Of a stretch of DNA of 64,000 nucleotides, positions 1 through 8,246 are shown in pieces (position 1 is the stretch's first letter; the number at the start of each line of letters is the position of its first letter). A model generated the notes under the pieces. It saw only the letters and a program-made list of their open reading frames with translations, was not told the DNA's origin and ran no database searches. The position numbers and the translations under genes were made by a program. This stretch comes from Microbacterium sp. BH-3-3-3 (GTDB lineage Bacteria > Actinomycetota > Actinomycetes > Actinomycetales > Microbacteriaceae). The stretch spans positions 553,520 through 617,519 of the forward strand of contig NZ_VEFS01000001.1 in the NCBI RefSeq assembly GCF_007679045.1. The letters run 5' to 3'.

Positions 1-19
1 AGTCAGGATCTCCGGAGTT
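1..19. repeat. Right arm of a CTCCGGAG inverted-arm repeat, cut by window edge
   Basis: ATCTCCGGAGTT lies at 8-19 and is followed by GTGCTC. It matches the right arms of the complete elements at 1177-1250 and 32098-32172. The left arm would lie about 55 bp further left, outside the window. Confidence 0.55.
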
Positions 20-115
20 GTGCTCGCCCCGCGCACGACCGGCCGATGACGCGGCGCGACGACGAGACGTCGGTGGCGTGAACGGCTGCCGGAGGGCTCC
101 TTCCGTTGCGTGCGT

Positions 116-189
116 AACTCCGGAGATCGAAAGACCCGGGCCACCGGAAACCCGCCTCCCGCGCCGCACGCAGCCGATTCTCCGGAGTT
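116..189. repeat. CTCCGGAG inverted-arm repeat, copy 1
   Basis: The left arm AACTCCGGAGAT (116-127) and right arm ATTCTCCGGAGTT (177-189) are inverted copies separated by a 49-nt spacer. The spacer sequence differs from the other copies but its length hardly changes (49-50 nt). Each arm also contains the 8-bp palindrome CTCCGGAG. The element lies about 105 bp upstream of the DUF559 gene. I see no other gene in 1-295; the open frames there are short and lack support. Confidence 0.75.
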
Positions 190-295
190 CAGCCCCCTCC
201 ACACAGTCCCTCCCCAGGTGCCCGGCGCCGCGTGTTGTTCACAGATCCGGCTTTGACGCAGGTGCAGGGGGCGCTTTGGACCCCACGGTGGAGCG

Positions 296-1144
296 ATGAC
301 GAACCCTCTCGAGTGGCCGACCGACCTCCCCCGGCTCGTATGGAATTCGTCGATGCTGCGCGACGCGGGGATGTCGCGCCGGGCGATCGATTCCGCGGTA
401 CGAAGCGGAGCACTCCAGCGCGTTCGTCGGGGCTCGTACGTGCCCGCCGGCTCCCGGCCGGATCTCGTCGAGTCCGCGAGCCTCGGCGGACGTCTCGACT
501 GCGTCAGCCTATTGGAGGCAGTCGGCGTCTTCGTCCGTCGCCGCTCTGGGCTGCACGTCCAACAGGAGTCGCACGCCAGCCGACGTCCAGCCGCTCCGAA
601 GGGAGTCCGTTATCACTGGCGGCGCTCCACGGCGCCCCGAGAGAGCGCGGTCACCGACCTCGTGGAAGCGCTTGTGCAGGCAGTCCGATGCCAGACGCCA
701 CGTGACGCCGTCGCCACGCTCGACAGCGCGTGGCACCTGGGCCATGTCGACGAACGCGACATCGCGGACATCTTCGTGAGGCTTCCTCACCGGTTCAGCG
801 TCCTCCGCGGTCTGCTGGACAGACGCAGCGAGTCCGGCATCGAGTCGCTGGTCCGGCTCGTCTTGCGGAGTATCGGATGCCACGTCGAACTCCAGGTGCG
901 GATCAAGGGCGTCGGCCGCGTGGACTTTCTGGTCGACGGCTGGCTCATCGTCGAGTGCGACAGCCAGCAGTTCCATGGCGACTGGCAGACCGTCAAACGC
1001 GACCGACGTCGTGACCTTGCCGCCGTCGAGCGCGGCTTCGTTCCGATCAGACTCCTCGCGGAAGATGTGCTGTTCCATCACGACGAGGTTCGGCACTCGC
1101 TCGAGCGACTCGTTCGCCGTGGGCCGTTACTGCCCGGCCTGTGA
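296..1144 (+). CDS. AbiEi-like / DUF559 nuclease-fold protein
   Basis: A 282-residue soluble protein. Residues about 15-50 (SRRAIDSAVRSGALQRVRRG) resemble the winged-helix start of AbiEi-type antitoxins. The C-terminal part resembles DUF559, a Vsr/PD-(D/E)XK-like nuclease fold: D210 (VDFLVDG), E220 and D222 (IVECD), then a basic block and a GFVPIRL strand. The acidic residues expected of the fold are present, so it may be catalytic. The ATG follows a GGTGGAG ribosome site. Such proteins are common and often multicopy in Microbacteriaceae and their function is not established. The gene stands alone and is bracketed by CTCCGGAG repeats at 116-189 and 1177-1250, which hints at a mobile or repeat-associated nuclease. 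An orphan antitoxin-like role is the alternative. Confidence 0.8.
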   Translation: MTNPLEWPTDLPRLVWNSSMLRDAGMSRRAIDSAVRSGALQRVRRGSYVPAGSRPDLVESASLGGRLDCVSLLEAVGVFVRRRSGLHVQQESHASRRPAAPKGVRYHWRRSTAPRESAVTDLVEALVQAVRCQTPRDAVATLDSAWHLGHVDERDIADIFVRLPHRFSVLRGLLDRRSESGIESLVRLVLRSIGCHVELQVRIKGVGRVDFLVDGWLIVECDSQQFHGDWQTVKRDRRRDLAAVERGFVPIRLLAEDVLFHHDEVRHSLERLVRRGPLLPGL

Positions 1145-1176
1145 CGCGGTCGGCCCGCGCCGCTCCCTCGGTACCC

Positions 1177-1250
1177 AACTCCGGAGATATGCGCCGGGAC
1201 CCGCCCTCACACCGCCCCGAGGGGTCGATCGTCACTCGATCTCCGGAGTT
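1177..1250. repeat. CTCCGGAG inverted-arm repeat, copy 2
   Basis: AACTCCGGAGAT (1177-1188) pairs with ATCTCCGGAGTT (1239-1250) across a 50-nt spacer, and the flanking C and G extend the stem to 13 bp. It begins 32 bp after the DUF559 stop codon and lies between that gene and the tctA 3' end, so it could also act as a transcriptional boundary. The right arm continues as GTGCAC, as in the 32098-32172 copy. Confidence 0.8.
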
Positions 1251-1304
1251 GTGCACATCGCGGTGCTCGAACCCCGCCGAACGTCCACGACACTCGACAG
1301 GGTG

Positions 1305-2966
1305 TCACTCCCGCGGAGGCTCGCCCCGCGCAGTCCGCGCCTTCTCGGCCGCGAGTTCGGCGCGGATCGACTCCGTCCGCACGTCGGTCGGGCGCTCGCC
1401 CGGCTCCCACAGGTGGTCGACCGCGGCCTGCGGGTGCCCCTCGGTCGCGGCGAGCGAGGCCTCCAGCGCCCGCTCGTACCGGCTCTGCCGACGCTTCAGC
1501 CACAGGCCCACCACGAGGAAAACGGCCAGCAGCACGTACGCGCTCGCGGCGAACGGGTGCAGCACGAGGTCGGCGACGTTGCCCTGGCTCAGCTGCAGCG
1601 CCTTGCGCAGCTGCTGCTCGCCCATGGGCCCGAGGATCAGACCCACGATGAGCGGGGCGATCGGGAAGCCGAAGCGCCTCATGAAGTACCCGAGCGCTCC
1701 CACGATGAGCAGGATCACGATGTCGAGCGTCGAGAAGCTCACCGCGTAGGCGCCCAGCACCGCGAAGGTGAGGATGCCCGCATACAGGTACGGACGCGGG
1801 ATCTGCAGCACCTTCACCCACAGGCCCGCCAGCGGCAGGTTCAGCACGATCAGCAGCACGTTGCCGATGTACAGGCTCGCGATCAGCGCCCACACGAGGT
1901 CGCCCTGGTTCTGGAAGAGCTGGGGTCCGGGCTGGATGCCGTAGGACTGGAACGCCGTGATGATGATGGCCGCGGTCGCCGTCGTCGGAAGACCCAGGGT
2001 CAGGAGCGGCACGAGCACGCCCGCCGCGGCGGCGTTGTTGGCCGCCTCGGGACCGGCGACGCCCTCGATCGCGCCGCGACCGAACTGCTCCTTGTTCTTC
2101 GACAGCTTCTTCTCGCTCGCGTACGACAGGAAGGTCGCCACGTCCGCCCCGCCGGCGGGGATGGTGCCGATCGGGAAGCCGATGAAGGTGCCGCGCAGCC
2201 ACGGCTTCCACGAGCGCTTCCAGTCCTCTCGCGTCATCCAGCTGCGCCAGCCGCGCGTGACGGGGATGACCGGGACCGTACCGTGCCGAAGGCGCGCGGC
2301 GACGTACAGGGTCTCGCCGACGGCGAAGAGGCCGACGGCCACGAGCACGACGCTGACGCCGTCGGAGAGGGCCAGCACGCCCATCGTGTACCGCGCCTGA
2401 CCGGTCGTCGCCTCGGTGCCGATCAGGCCCACGAGCAGTCCGATGCCGAGCGAGGCGAGGCCGCGCGCGGGCGAGGAGCCCAGCAGGGCCCCCACGGTGA
2501 TGAACGCGACCACGATGAGGGCGACGAAGTCGGCCGGGGAGAGGTTGACCGCGAAGCGCGCCAGCAGGGGCGCGAACAGGGTCAGCAACGCCGTGGCGAT
2601 CGTGCCGGCGATGAATGAGCCGATCGCCGCGGTGGCCAGGGCCGCCGCTCCACGACCGAGCTTGGCCATCTTGTTGCCCTCGATCGCGGTGATGACCGAG
2701 GCCGACTCGCCGGGGGTGTTCAGCAGGATGCTGGTGGTCGAGCCCCCGTACATCCCGCCGTAGTAGATCCCGGCGAAGGTGATGATGGCCGCCGTCGGCG
2801 ACAGCGAGTAGGTCAGCGGCAGCAGCAGCGCCACGGTCATGGCGGGTCCGATGCCCGGGAGCACTCCGACCGCGGTTCCGATGACGACGCCGAGCAGCGC
2901 GAACAGCAGGTACTCCGGCTGCAGCGCGGTGGCGAATCCCTCCATGAGGGAGTTGACAGCATCCAT
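1305..2966 (-). CDS. tctA: Tripartite tricarboxylate transporter large permease TctA
   Basis: A 553-residue polytopic membrane protein of the TctA family (usually about 500 residues). The N-terminal region carries the family signatures [20 protein letters not shown] and [20 protein letters not shown], and the middle a second motif with [15 protein letters not shown]. It forms the ion-coupled channel for carboxylates such as citrate or related tricarboxylates, fed by the binding protein TctC and helped by TctB. It is third in a tctC-tctB-tctA order on the minus strand, 12 bp after tctB. The C-terminal 60 residues are a charged cytoplasmic tail, longer than usual. The real substrate cannot be read from sequence. 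Confidence 0.93.
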   Translation of the reverse strand: MDAVNSLMEGFATALQPEYLLFALLGVVIGTAVGVLPGIGPAMTVALLLPLTYSLSPTAAIITFAGIYYGGMYGGSTTSILLNTPGESASVITAIEGNKMAKLGRGAAALATAAIGSFIAGTIATALLTLFAPLLARFAVNLSPADFVALIVVAFITVGALLGSSPARGLASLGIGLLVGLIGTEATTGQARYTMGVLALSDGVSVVLVAVGLFAVGETLYVAARLRHGTVPVIPVTRGWRSWMTREDWKRSWKPWLRGTFIGFPIGTIPAGGADVATFLSYASEKKLSKNKEQFGRGAIEGVAGPEAANNAAAAGVLVPLLTLGLPTTATAAIIITAFQSYGIQPGPQLFQNQGDLVWALIASLYIGNVLLIVLNLPLAGLWVKVLQIPRPYLYAGILTFAVLGAYAVSFSTLDIVILLIVGALGYFMRRFGFPIAPLIVGLILGPMGEQQLRKALQLSQGNVADLVLHPFAASAYVLLAVFLVVGLWLKRRQSRYERALEASLAATEGHPQAAVDHLWEPGERPTDVRTESIRAELAAEKARTARGEPPRE

Positions 2967-2978
2967 GTCGACGGTCTC

Positions 2979-3530
2979 CTAGCCGAACAGGGGTCCGGGG
3001 CCGTACCACCAGTCGAAGGCGGCCCCGCGAGGAAGGAAGAGGCCCAGGCCCTCACCGAAGAGGAGCTGGGTGCCGATGCCGATGACGAGACCGACGAGGA
3101 AGGCGACCCAGGGGCGCTTGGCACCGAGGGTCCAGGCGACGCCGCCGAACAGCAGGGCGGCGACCATCCACCAGCCGAGCAGTTCGAGAAGCAGCAGCAC
3201 GGCGACCATCAGGGCGACGAGCTTGAGGATCGTCCACCAGTCGGTCGTGGCGTCGGGGTCGATGTCCTCGCCCTCTTCGCGCGGGGCGACCCGGCCCCGC
3301 AGCGCCGCGACGACGAGCGCCGCACCCGAGCCGAGCAGGATGACCGCGACGGCGAAGGGGAACACCTGGGGGCCGATCGCGGCCCCTGCGGGCACCCGGA
3401 TGGCGAAGGCCCCGGCGAGGGCGAAGACGCCGAGGCCGAAGACGACGCCCGCGAAGATCGCGTTGCCGATCCGGTCGGCGTCCCACCGGGGGCGGGCGGT
3501 CGCCGGCCCCGGTGCGTCGGTCGTCGTCAC
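2979..3530 (-). CDS. tctB: Tripartite tricarboxylate transporter small permease TctB
   Basis: A 183-residue protein with four predicted membrane segments: two in the first half (IFAGVVFGLGVFALAGAFAI and the segment around FPFAVAVILLGSGAALVV) and two near the C-terminus (LVALMVAVLLLLELLGWWMV and the segment around WVAFLVGLVIGIGTQLLF). This layout and its place between tctC and tctA identify TctB. Translation probably starts at a GTG at 3530 overlapping the tctC stop in a GTGA arrangement, which suggests translational coupling. Proteins of this subunit are poorly conserved, so the assignment rests on topology plus context. Confidence 0.88.
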   Translation of the reverse strand: MTTTDAPGPATARPRWDADRIGNAIFAGVVFGLGVFALAGAFAIRVPAGAAIGPQVFPFAVAVILLGSGAALVVAALRGRVAPREEGEDIDPDATTDWWTILKLVALMVAVLLLLELLGWWMVAALLFGGVAWTLGAKRPWVAFLVGLVIGIGTQLLFGEGLGLFLPRGAAFDWWYGPGPLFG

Positions 3531-4543
3531 GACACCAGCCCGATGTTCTTCAGGGTGCCCGACACGTCGACGATGTTCTCGTCGACGAACGTGGTGAACT
3601 CCTCGCCCGTGAGGAAGGCGTCGGTCCAGCCGCGCTCCTCGAGCACGCTCTTCCACGCGTCGGAGGAGTGCATGTCGGTCACGAGCTTGGTCAGGCCCTC
3701 GGCATCCGCTTCGCTGATCCCGCCGGGTGCGAGCAGTCCGCGCCAGTTCGTGTAGACGACGTCGAAGCCCTCGCTGGTCATCGTCGGCACGTCGGGCAGC
3801 AGCGTCGCGGGCTCCTCGCTCGACACGGCGAGCGCGCGCAGGTCGCCCGAGTCGACGTACTCGGCGAACTCGCCCACGCCCGAGATGCCGGCCGCGGCGT
3901 TGTTGCCGAGCAGCAGCGACACGGCCTCGCCGCCACCGGCGTTGGGCACGTAGTTGAGCTTCGTGGTGATGTCGGCGCCTGTGAGCCCGGCCTCTTCGAG
4001 CAGGAGGCCCGCGAGGATGTGGTCGGCACCGCCGGCCGAACCGCCGGTGATGGTCACGGCCTGCCCGTCGGCGACGACGGCGTCGACGAGGTCTTTCAGC
4101 GTCTTGTACTCGCTCGCCGCGGGCACCACGACCACGAGGGGCTCCTCGGTGAGGCGGGCGATCGGGGTGGTGTCCTCGATGCGGTTCTCGGCCGCGTTGG
4201 TCTCGACGGCTCCCACCATCACCAGGCCCGTGACCATGAGCGTGTAGGGGTCGCGCTCGTTGGCGAGCGAGGCCAGGCCGACGGTGCCGCCGGCGCCGCC
4301 GACGTTGCTGACGGCCGCGGTGCCGACGAGGTCGCCTGCGGTGAGCACGTCCGAGACGGCGCGACCGGTCTGGTCCCAGCCACCGCCCGGGTCGGCCGGG
4401 ACGACGATGTTCACGGCGTCGATGGATGCGGCATCCTGCGACGCCGCTGCTCCCCCGGCTCCCGCACCCTGCGGGTTGCACGCGGTGAGGGCCACGAGCG
4501 ACAGCGCGGCCAGCGGGACGAGGGCAAAGGTGGTGCGACGCAT
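3527..4543 (-). CDS. tctC: Tripartite tricarboxylate transporter binding lipoprotein TctC
   Basis: A 338-residue extracytoplasmic solute-binding protein of the TTT family. It begins with a lipoprotein signal peptide, lipobox LTAC with the lipidated cysteine at about residue 22. The mature part contains VNIVVPADPGGGWDQTGRA, the ligand-loop signature of TctC/Bug proteins. It captures a carboxylate outside the cell and delivers it to TctA/TctB. First gene of the minus-strand operon; it diverges from a CitA/DcuS-type sensor kinase, the usual regulator of such transporters. Confidence 0.93.
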   Translation of the reverse strand: MRRTTFALVPLAALSLVALTACNPQGAGAGGAAASQDAASIDAVNIVVPADPGGGWDQTGRAVSDVLTAGDLVGTAAVSNVGGAGGTVGLASLANERDPYTLMVTGLVMVGAVETNAAENRIEDTTPIARLTEEPLVVVVPAASEYKTLKDLVDAVVADGQAVTITGGSAGGADHILAGLLLEEAGLTGADITTKLNYVPNAGGGEAVSLLLGNNAAAGISGVGEFAEYVDSGDLRALAVSSEEPATLLPDVPTMTSEGFDVVYTNWRGLLAPGGISEADAEGLTKLVTDMHSSDAWKSVLEERGWTDAFLTGEEFTTFVDENIVDVSGTLKNIGLVS

Positions 4544-4635
4544 GCGCGGTACTCCTCTTCGAGTTCGAGGAGGCTCCGTCGCCTCCCCGCTGATCGCTCA
4601 CGGTAGGCAGAGCAGGCGGATGCCGTCGCGCTTGC

Positions 4636-4661
4636 GCAACTAAGACCGAGTTCGGCAACTA
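4636..4661. promoter_or_regulatory. GCAACTA direct repeats between tctC and the sensor kinase
   Basis: GCAACTA occurs at 4636-4642 and again at 4655-4661, 19 bp apart, in the 169-bp divergent intergenic region. Such repeats, roughly two helical turns apart, are a plausible response-regulator target for the neighbouring CitB-type regulator. No promoter hexamers can be assigned securely. Confidence 0.35.
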
Positions 4662-4712
4662 TTGGTCGCGCTCGACCGTCGGCCGGGTGCGGGTGACGAG
4701 AGAGAATGAACC

Positions 4713-6287
4713 GTGGTCCGAGCACTGTCGCTGAGACTGCAGCTGTTGCTGCTGCAGGCGTTGATCGTGTGCGTCGTGACCCTTGGAGCCGGCGTCGTCA
4801 CCGTGTGGATCCAGGAGAGCGCGATCCGCGACTCCTACCGCGAGCGCATGGTGGGCGTCGCCCTGTCGATCGCGCGCCTGCCCGTTATCGTCGAGGCGTT
4901 CGACGACCCCGACCCCTCCGTCGCGATCCAGCCCGTCGCCGAGGTGATCCGCGAGGCGTCGTCGCTGACCTATGTCGTGGTGACCGACCCCTCCGGCATC
5001 CGCTTCTCGCACCCGAATCCCGACCGCATCGGCGAGAGCGTGTCGACCGATCCGTCGATCCCCCTGTCGGGGCAGGTCTGGTCGGGCACCGAGACCGGCA
5101 CGCTCGGCGAGTCGTATCGCGTCAAGGTGCCGGTCTTCGCCGACGGCGACGAGGAGGGCGCGCAGGTCATCGGCTCGGTCTCGGTCGGGGTGCTGGAGTC
5201 CGAGCTGGCCGCCGACCTGCAATCGCGCCTGCCGGGCCTGCTGCTGGCCTTCGGCGGCGCGGCGGTGGCGGGGGTGTTCGGCGCCGCCTGGGTCGCGTCG
5301 CTCATCAGACGCCGCATCTTCGGTCTGGAGCCCGACGAGATCGCCGAGATGGTCGGTGAGCGCGAGACGATGCTGCACCGCCTCAGCGAGGGCGTGGTGC
5401 GGGTGGACCACCGCGGCATCGTCACGAGCGCCAACGACGCCGCCGAGAGGCTCATCGGCCGCGGTCCGCTCGTGGGTCGGCGCGCGGACGAGACGCTCGA
5501 CGGCCCGCTGCTGCAGGTCATGGAAGACGGTGAGCCCGAGGGGCGACTGGTCTTGGCCGGAGAACGCCCCGTCATCGCCCGCTCGACCGGCCTGCGCGAC
5601 GACCGCGGTCGCTCGGTGGGGGCGACCCTGCTGCTGCGTGATCACAGCGAACTCCACGAGGCGCTGCGCCAGATGGACGGCCAGCAATCGCTGACCGAGG
5701 GACTGCGGGCGCAGGCGCACGAGTTCGCCAACTCGCTGCACGTGGTCTCGGGCCTGCTGGAGCTCGGCGCCTACGACGACGCCCGCGACTTCATCGCGCG
5801 GGTGCGGCCCGGCGGTCCCCTCGATCCTGGTCCGGATGCCGCGGCCCTGGGCAGCGAGTTGACGGCGCTGCTGTCGGTCAAGCTCGCCCGCTCGCGCGAG
5901 CTCGACGTCGCCCTCGAGGTCACGGCTCTCGGCACCCCGGCTCCCGAGGTGGTCGGCGACCTGGTCACGGTCGTCGGCAACCTGGTCGACAACGCGCTGG
6001 AGGCCTGCCGCCCCGGCGATCGTCTGCGGGTCGAGGTCGATGCCACCGGGCCCGGGGTGCACGTGCGTGTCGACGACAGCGGAGCGGGGGTGCCGGCCGC
6101 TCTGCGCGAGCACGTCTTCGACGAGGGCGTGAGCACCAAGGACACCCGCGACCGTGCCCGCGGCATCGGGCTCGCCCTCGTGCGCCGCGTGGCGCGCCGG
6201 CGCGGCGGCGACGCCCGCGTCGTGCCGTCCCCGCTGGGCGGCGCCCGGTTCGAGGTGTCGCTGCCCGTGGCGGAGAGGGTCTCATGA
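4713..6287 (+). CDS. CitA/DcuS-family sensor histidine kinase
   Basis: A 524-residue membrane kinase. TM1 is at about residues 8-28, an extracytoplasmic PAS-like (PDC) sensor domain at about 30-170, TM2 at about 172-195 and a cytoplasmic PAS domain at about 215-300. The phosphorylated histidine is probably H336 in AQAHEFANSLHVVSGLLELG, and the ATPase domain has NLVDNALEAC and RGIGLALVRR. Family members sense di- and tricarboxylates. It diverges from tctCBA and overlaps the response regulator gene by 4 bp, so it probably controls that transporter. The start is a GTG with GAGAAT five bases before it and no clear ribosome site, so the transcript may be leaderless. Confidence 0.92.
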   Translation: MVRALSLRLQLLLLQALIVCVVTLGAGVVTVWIQESAIRDSYRERMVGVALSIARLPVIVEAFDDPDPSVAIQPVAEVIREASSLTYVVVTDPSGIRFSHPNPDRIGESVSTDPSIPLSGQVWSGTETGTLGESYRVKVPVFADGDEEGAQVIGSVSVGVLESELAADLQSRLPGLLLAFGGAAVAGVFGAAWVASLIRRRIFGLEPDEIAEMVGERETMLHRLSEGVVRVDHRGIVTSANDAAERLIGRGPLVGRRADETLDGPLLQVMEDGEPEGRLVLAGERPVIARSTGLRDDRGRSVGATLLLRDHSELHEALRQMDGQQSLTEGLRAQAHEFANSLHVVSGLLELGAYDDARDFIARVRPGGPLDPGPDAAALGSELTALLSVKLARSRELDVALEVTALGTPAPEVVGDLVTVVGNLVDNALEACRPGDRLRVEVDATGPGVHVRVDDSGAGVPAALREHVFDEGVSTKDTRDRARGIGLALVRRVARRRGGDARVVPSPLGGARFEVSLPVAERVS

Positions 6288-6964
6288 TGCTGCGGGTGCT
6301 GGTGGTCGACGACATCCCCGCGGTCGCGTCTCTGCACGGCCGGTTCGTCTCGGCGCATCCGGCGTGCGAGCTGGTCGGGACGGCAGGAAGCGGTCCGGAT
6401 GCCGTGACGGCGATCGACCGTCTCCGCCCCGACCTCGTGTTGCTCGACGTTCACCTCCCCGGCTTCTCGGGACTCGATGCGCTCCGCGCCGTACGCGCCG
6501 ACGCGGACCTGCCCCAGCCCGAGGTGATCGCCGTCACCGCCGCTCGTGACGTCGACACCGTGCGCACCGCCCGGCTCATGGGCGTGCAGCACTACCTGGT
6601 GAAGCCCTTCACCGCGGGTGAGCTGCACGCGCGCATCGACGACGTGCTCGCCGAACGCCGATCGTCGGCCGCGGTCGCGGGCTCTCTCGACCAGCAGGGC
6701 GTCGATGCCGTGCTCCGACCGGTCACCCGCCGCCCGCTGCCGAAGGGCCTGTCGCGGCCCACCCTGGATCTGGTGCGCTCGGCGCTGGTCGAGCTCGGTT
6801 CCGCGAGCGCCTCGGAGGTCGCCGATCGCCTCGGGCTCTCGCGGGTCAGCTGCCGCCGCTACCTCGAGCACATCGCCGAGGACGGCGAGTGCACCCGCAG
6901 CCTCGACTACTCGACGGCCGGTCGGCCGAGCACGCGCTACACGGTGGTCGGTGCCGCGCCCTGA
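6284..6964 (+). CDS. CitB/DctR-family response regulator
   Basis: A 226-residue two-domain regulator. The receiver domain (about residues 3-122) has the acidic VDD pair, the phosphorylated aspartate in LVLLDVHLPGFSG and the conserved lysine in YLVKPFT. The C-terminal domain (about 150-225) has a winged-helix signature (ASASEVADRLGLSRVSCRRY) typical of CitB-type regulators. The start overlaps the kinase stop (ATGATG at 6284-6289; either ATG is possible). Likely target: tctCBA promoter. Confidence 0.92.
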   Translation: MMLRVLVVDDIPAVASLHGRFVSAHPACELVGTAGSGPDAVTAIDRLRPDLVLLDVHLPGFSGLDALRAVRADADLPQPEVIAVTAARDVDTVRTARLMGVQHYLVKPFTAGELHARIDDVLAERRSSAAVAGSLDQQGVDAVLRPVTRRPLPKGLSRPTLDLVRSALVELGSASASEVADRLGLSRVSCRRYLEHIAEDGECTRSLDYSTAGRPSTRYTVVGAAP

Positions 6965-6999
6965 GCGTCCCGCTCACTCGGCGCCCCGTCCACACCCCC

Positions 7000-7059
7000 G
7001 TTGAGTGTCCACACACACCGCGCGCCGGACGTGGCAGCGGCGTTTCCTGGAGACTCAAC
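7000..7059. repeat. GTTGAGTGTCC inverted-arm element
   Basis: GTTGAGTGTCC (7000-7010) and GGAGACTCAAC (7049-7059) are inverted with one mismatch and a 38-nt spacer. The layout (short arms, roughly 40-50 nt spacer, intergenic) matches the other repeat families here, but only one copy is seen in this window. Confidence 0.45.
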
Positions 7060-7074
7060 CAAGGGAATGCGCGA

Positions 7075-7104
7075 GGGGGCGCGCACCCGCAGGTGCGCGC
7101 CCCC
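7075..7104. terminator. Terminator hairpin downstream of add
   Basis: A perfect 13-bp GC stem, GGGGGCGCGCACC against GGTGCGCGCCCCC, with a 4-nt loop. It lies 12 bp beyond the add stop, in the convergent gap with the response regulator gene, and could serve both directions. There is no T-run, as is common in actinobacteria. Confidence 0.75.
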
Positions 7105-7116
7105 CAACAGCCCGGC

Positions 7117-8223
7117 TCAGCGCTGGAAGCCCTCGCTGATGATCTCGATGAGCTCCTCGCGCTCCTCCACCGGCAGGAAGGCCCCGGCGGCGGCGTTGAG
7201 CTGGAACGCCTCGAGGTCGTCGAGGTCGTACTCGAAAGCCTGAGCGAGCAGACCGAGCTCGCGCGTGAGCGTGGTCGCGCTCATCAGGCGGTTGTCGACG
7301 TTCACGGTCACCGAGAAGTCGAGCTGGTACAGCAGGTCGAACGGGTGGGCGTCCATCGTGTCGCCCCAGGCCGTGACGGCACCCGACTGCAGGTTCGACG
7401 TCGGCGACAGCTCGAGCGTGATCTCGCGGTCGCGCACCCACCGCGCCAGGTCGCCGAAAGTGACCTGCACCTCTTCGCCCTCACGCGAGACGACGTCGAG
7501 GTCGTTGGCGATGCGCACGCCGTGGCCGAGGCGCAGGGCGCGACCGTCGATCAGGGCGGAGCGGATGGACGCCAGTCCCGCCCCCTCGCCCGCGTGCACG
7601 GTCGTGGGGAAGAACTCCTGCGCGAGGTAGTCGAACGCCTCGCGGTGGCGCGACGGCAGGAACCCGTCCTCGGGGCCGGCGAGGTCGAAGCCGACGACAC
7701 CGCGACCGCGCCACGAGACGGCGAGCTCGGCGATGTCGCGCGCGTTGTCGTTGTGGCGCAGGGCGGTCAGCAGCTGACCGACGCGGATGTCGTGTCCGCG
7801 TGCGTCGGCGGCGTCCTCACCCTCTTCGATGCCCTCCTGCACGGCATCCACCACATCGTCGAGACTCAGTCCGCGGGTGAGGTGCTGCTCGGGAGCCCAC
7901 CGCACCTCGCCGTACACGACGCCGTCGGCGGCGAGGTCTTCGACGAACTCCTTCGCCACGCGCACGAGACCCTCGCGGGTCTGCATCACACCGACGGTCG
8001 CGTCGAACTTCTCGAGGTAGTCCTCGAGGGAGCCTCCGTCGAGGTGGTCGCTGAACCAGGCGGTGAGGCCCTTCGCATCGTCGGCGGGCAGGTCGAGACC
8101 CACCTCGTCGGCGAGCTCGAGCACCGTCTCGGGGCGGAGGCCGCCGTCGAGGTGATCGTGCAGCGAGACCTTCGGCAGCTCGCTGATCTTCCGGCCGCCG
8201 ATGCGGACGTCTTCGGTGGCCAT
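7117..8223 (-). CDS. add: Adenosine deaminase
   Basis: A 368-residue cytosolic enzyme that converts (deoxy)adenosine to (deoxy)inosine. The N-terminal metal motif SLHDHLDGG supplies two zinc histidines, HAGEGAG carries the third histidine and the catalytic glutamate, and LELSPTSNLQ is a family signature. The C-terminal motif reads VNVDNRLMS where many homologues have NTDDP, a variant I associate with actinobacterial enzymes. The ATG at 8223 has AGGAG six bases upstream; an upstream ATG at about 8247 is less likely. It is the last gene of the nucleoside operon, 23 bp after deoA. Confidence 0.93.
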   Translation of the reverse strand: MATEDVRIGGRKISELPKVSLHDHLDGGLRPETVLELADEVGLDLPADDAKGLTAWFSDHLDGGSLEDYLEKFDATVGVMQTREGLVRVAKEFVEDLAADGVVYGEVRWAPEQHLTRGLSLDDVVDAVQEGIEEGEDAADARGHDIRVGQLLTALRHNDNARDIAELAVSWRGRGVVGFDLAGPEDGFLPSRHREAFDYLAQEFFPTTVHAGEGAGLASIRSALIDGRALRLGHGVRIANDLDVVSREGEEVQVTFGDLARWVRDREITLELSPTSNLQSGAVTAWGDTMDAHPFDLLYQLDFSVTVNVDNRLMSATTLTRELGLLAQAFEYDLDDLEAFQLNAAAGAFLPVEEREELIEIISEGFQR

Positions 8224-8246
8224 GGTGCTCCTCTTTCCGGATGCCA

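Noticed and set aside
116..1250. Integron attC-like sites
   Set aside because: Inverted arms with a spacer invited the idea, but GTTRRRY/RYYYAAC cores are not kept across the copies and no integrase is present.
975..2618. Long open frames antisense to real genes (for example 547 codons opposite tctA, or 1328 codons at 50491-54477)
   Set aside because: High GC leaves stop codons rare in several frames. The products are Arg/Ala/Gly-rich without family motifs and lie opposite or across well-supported genes.
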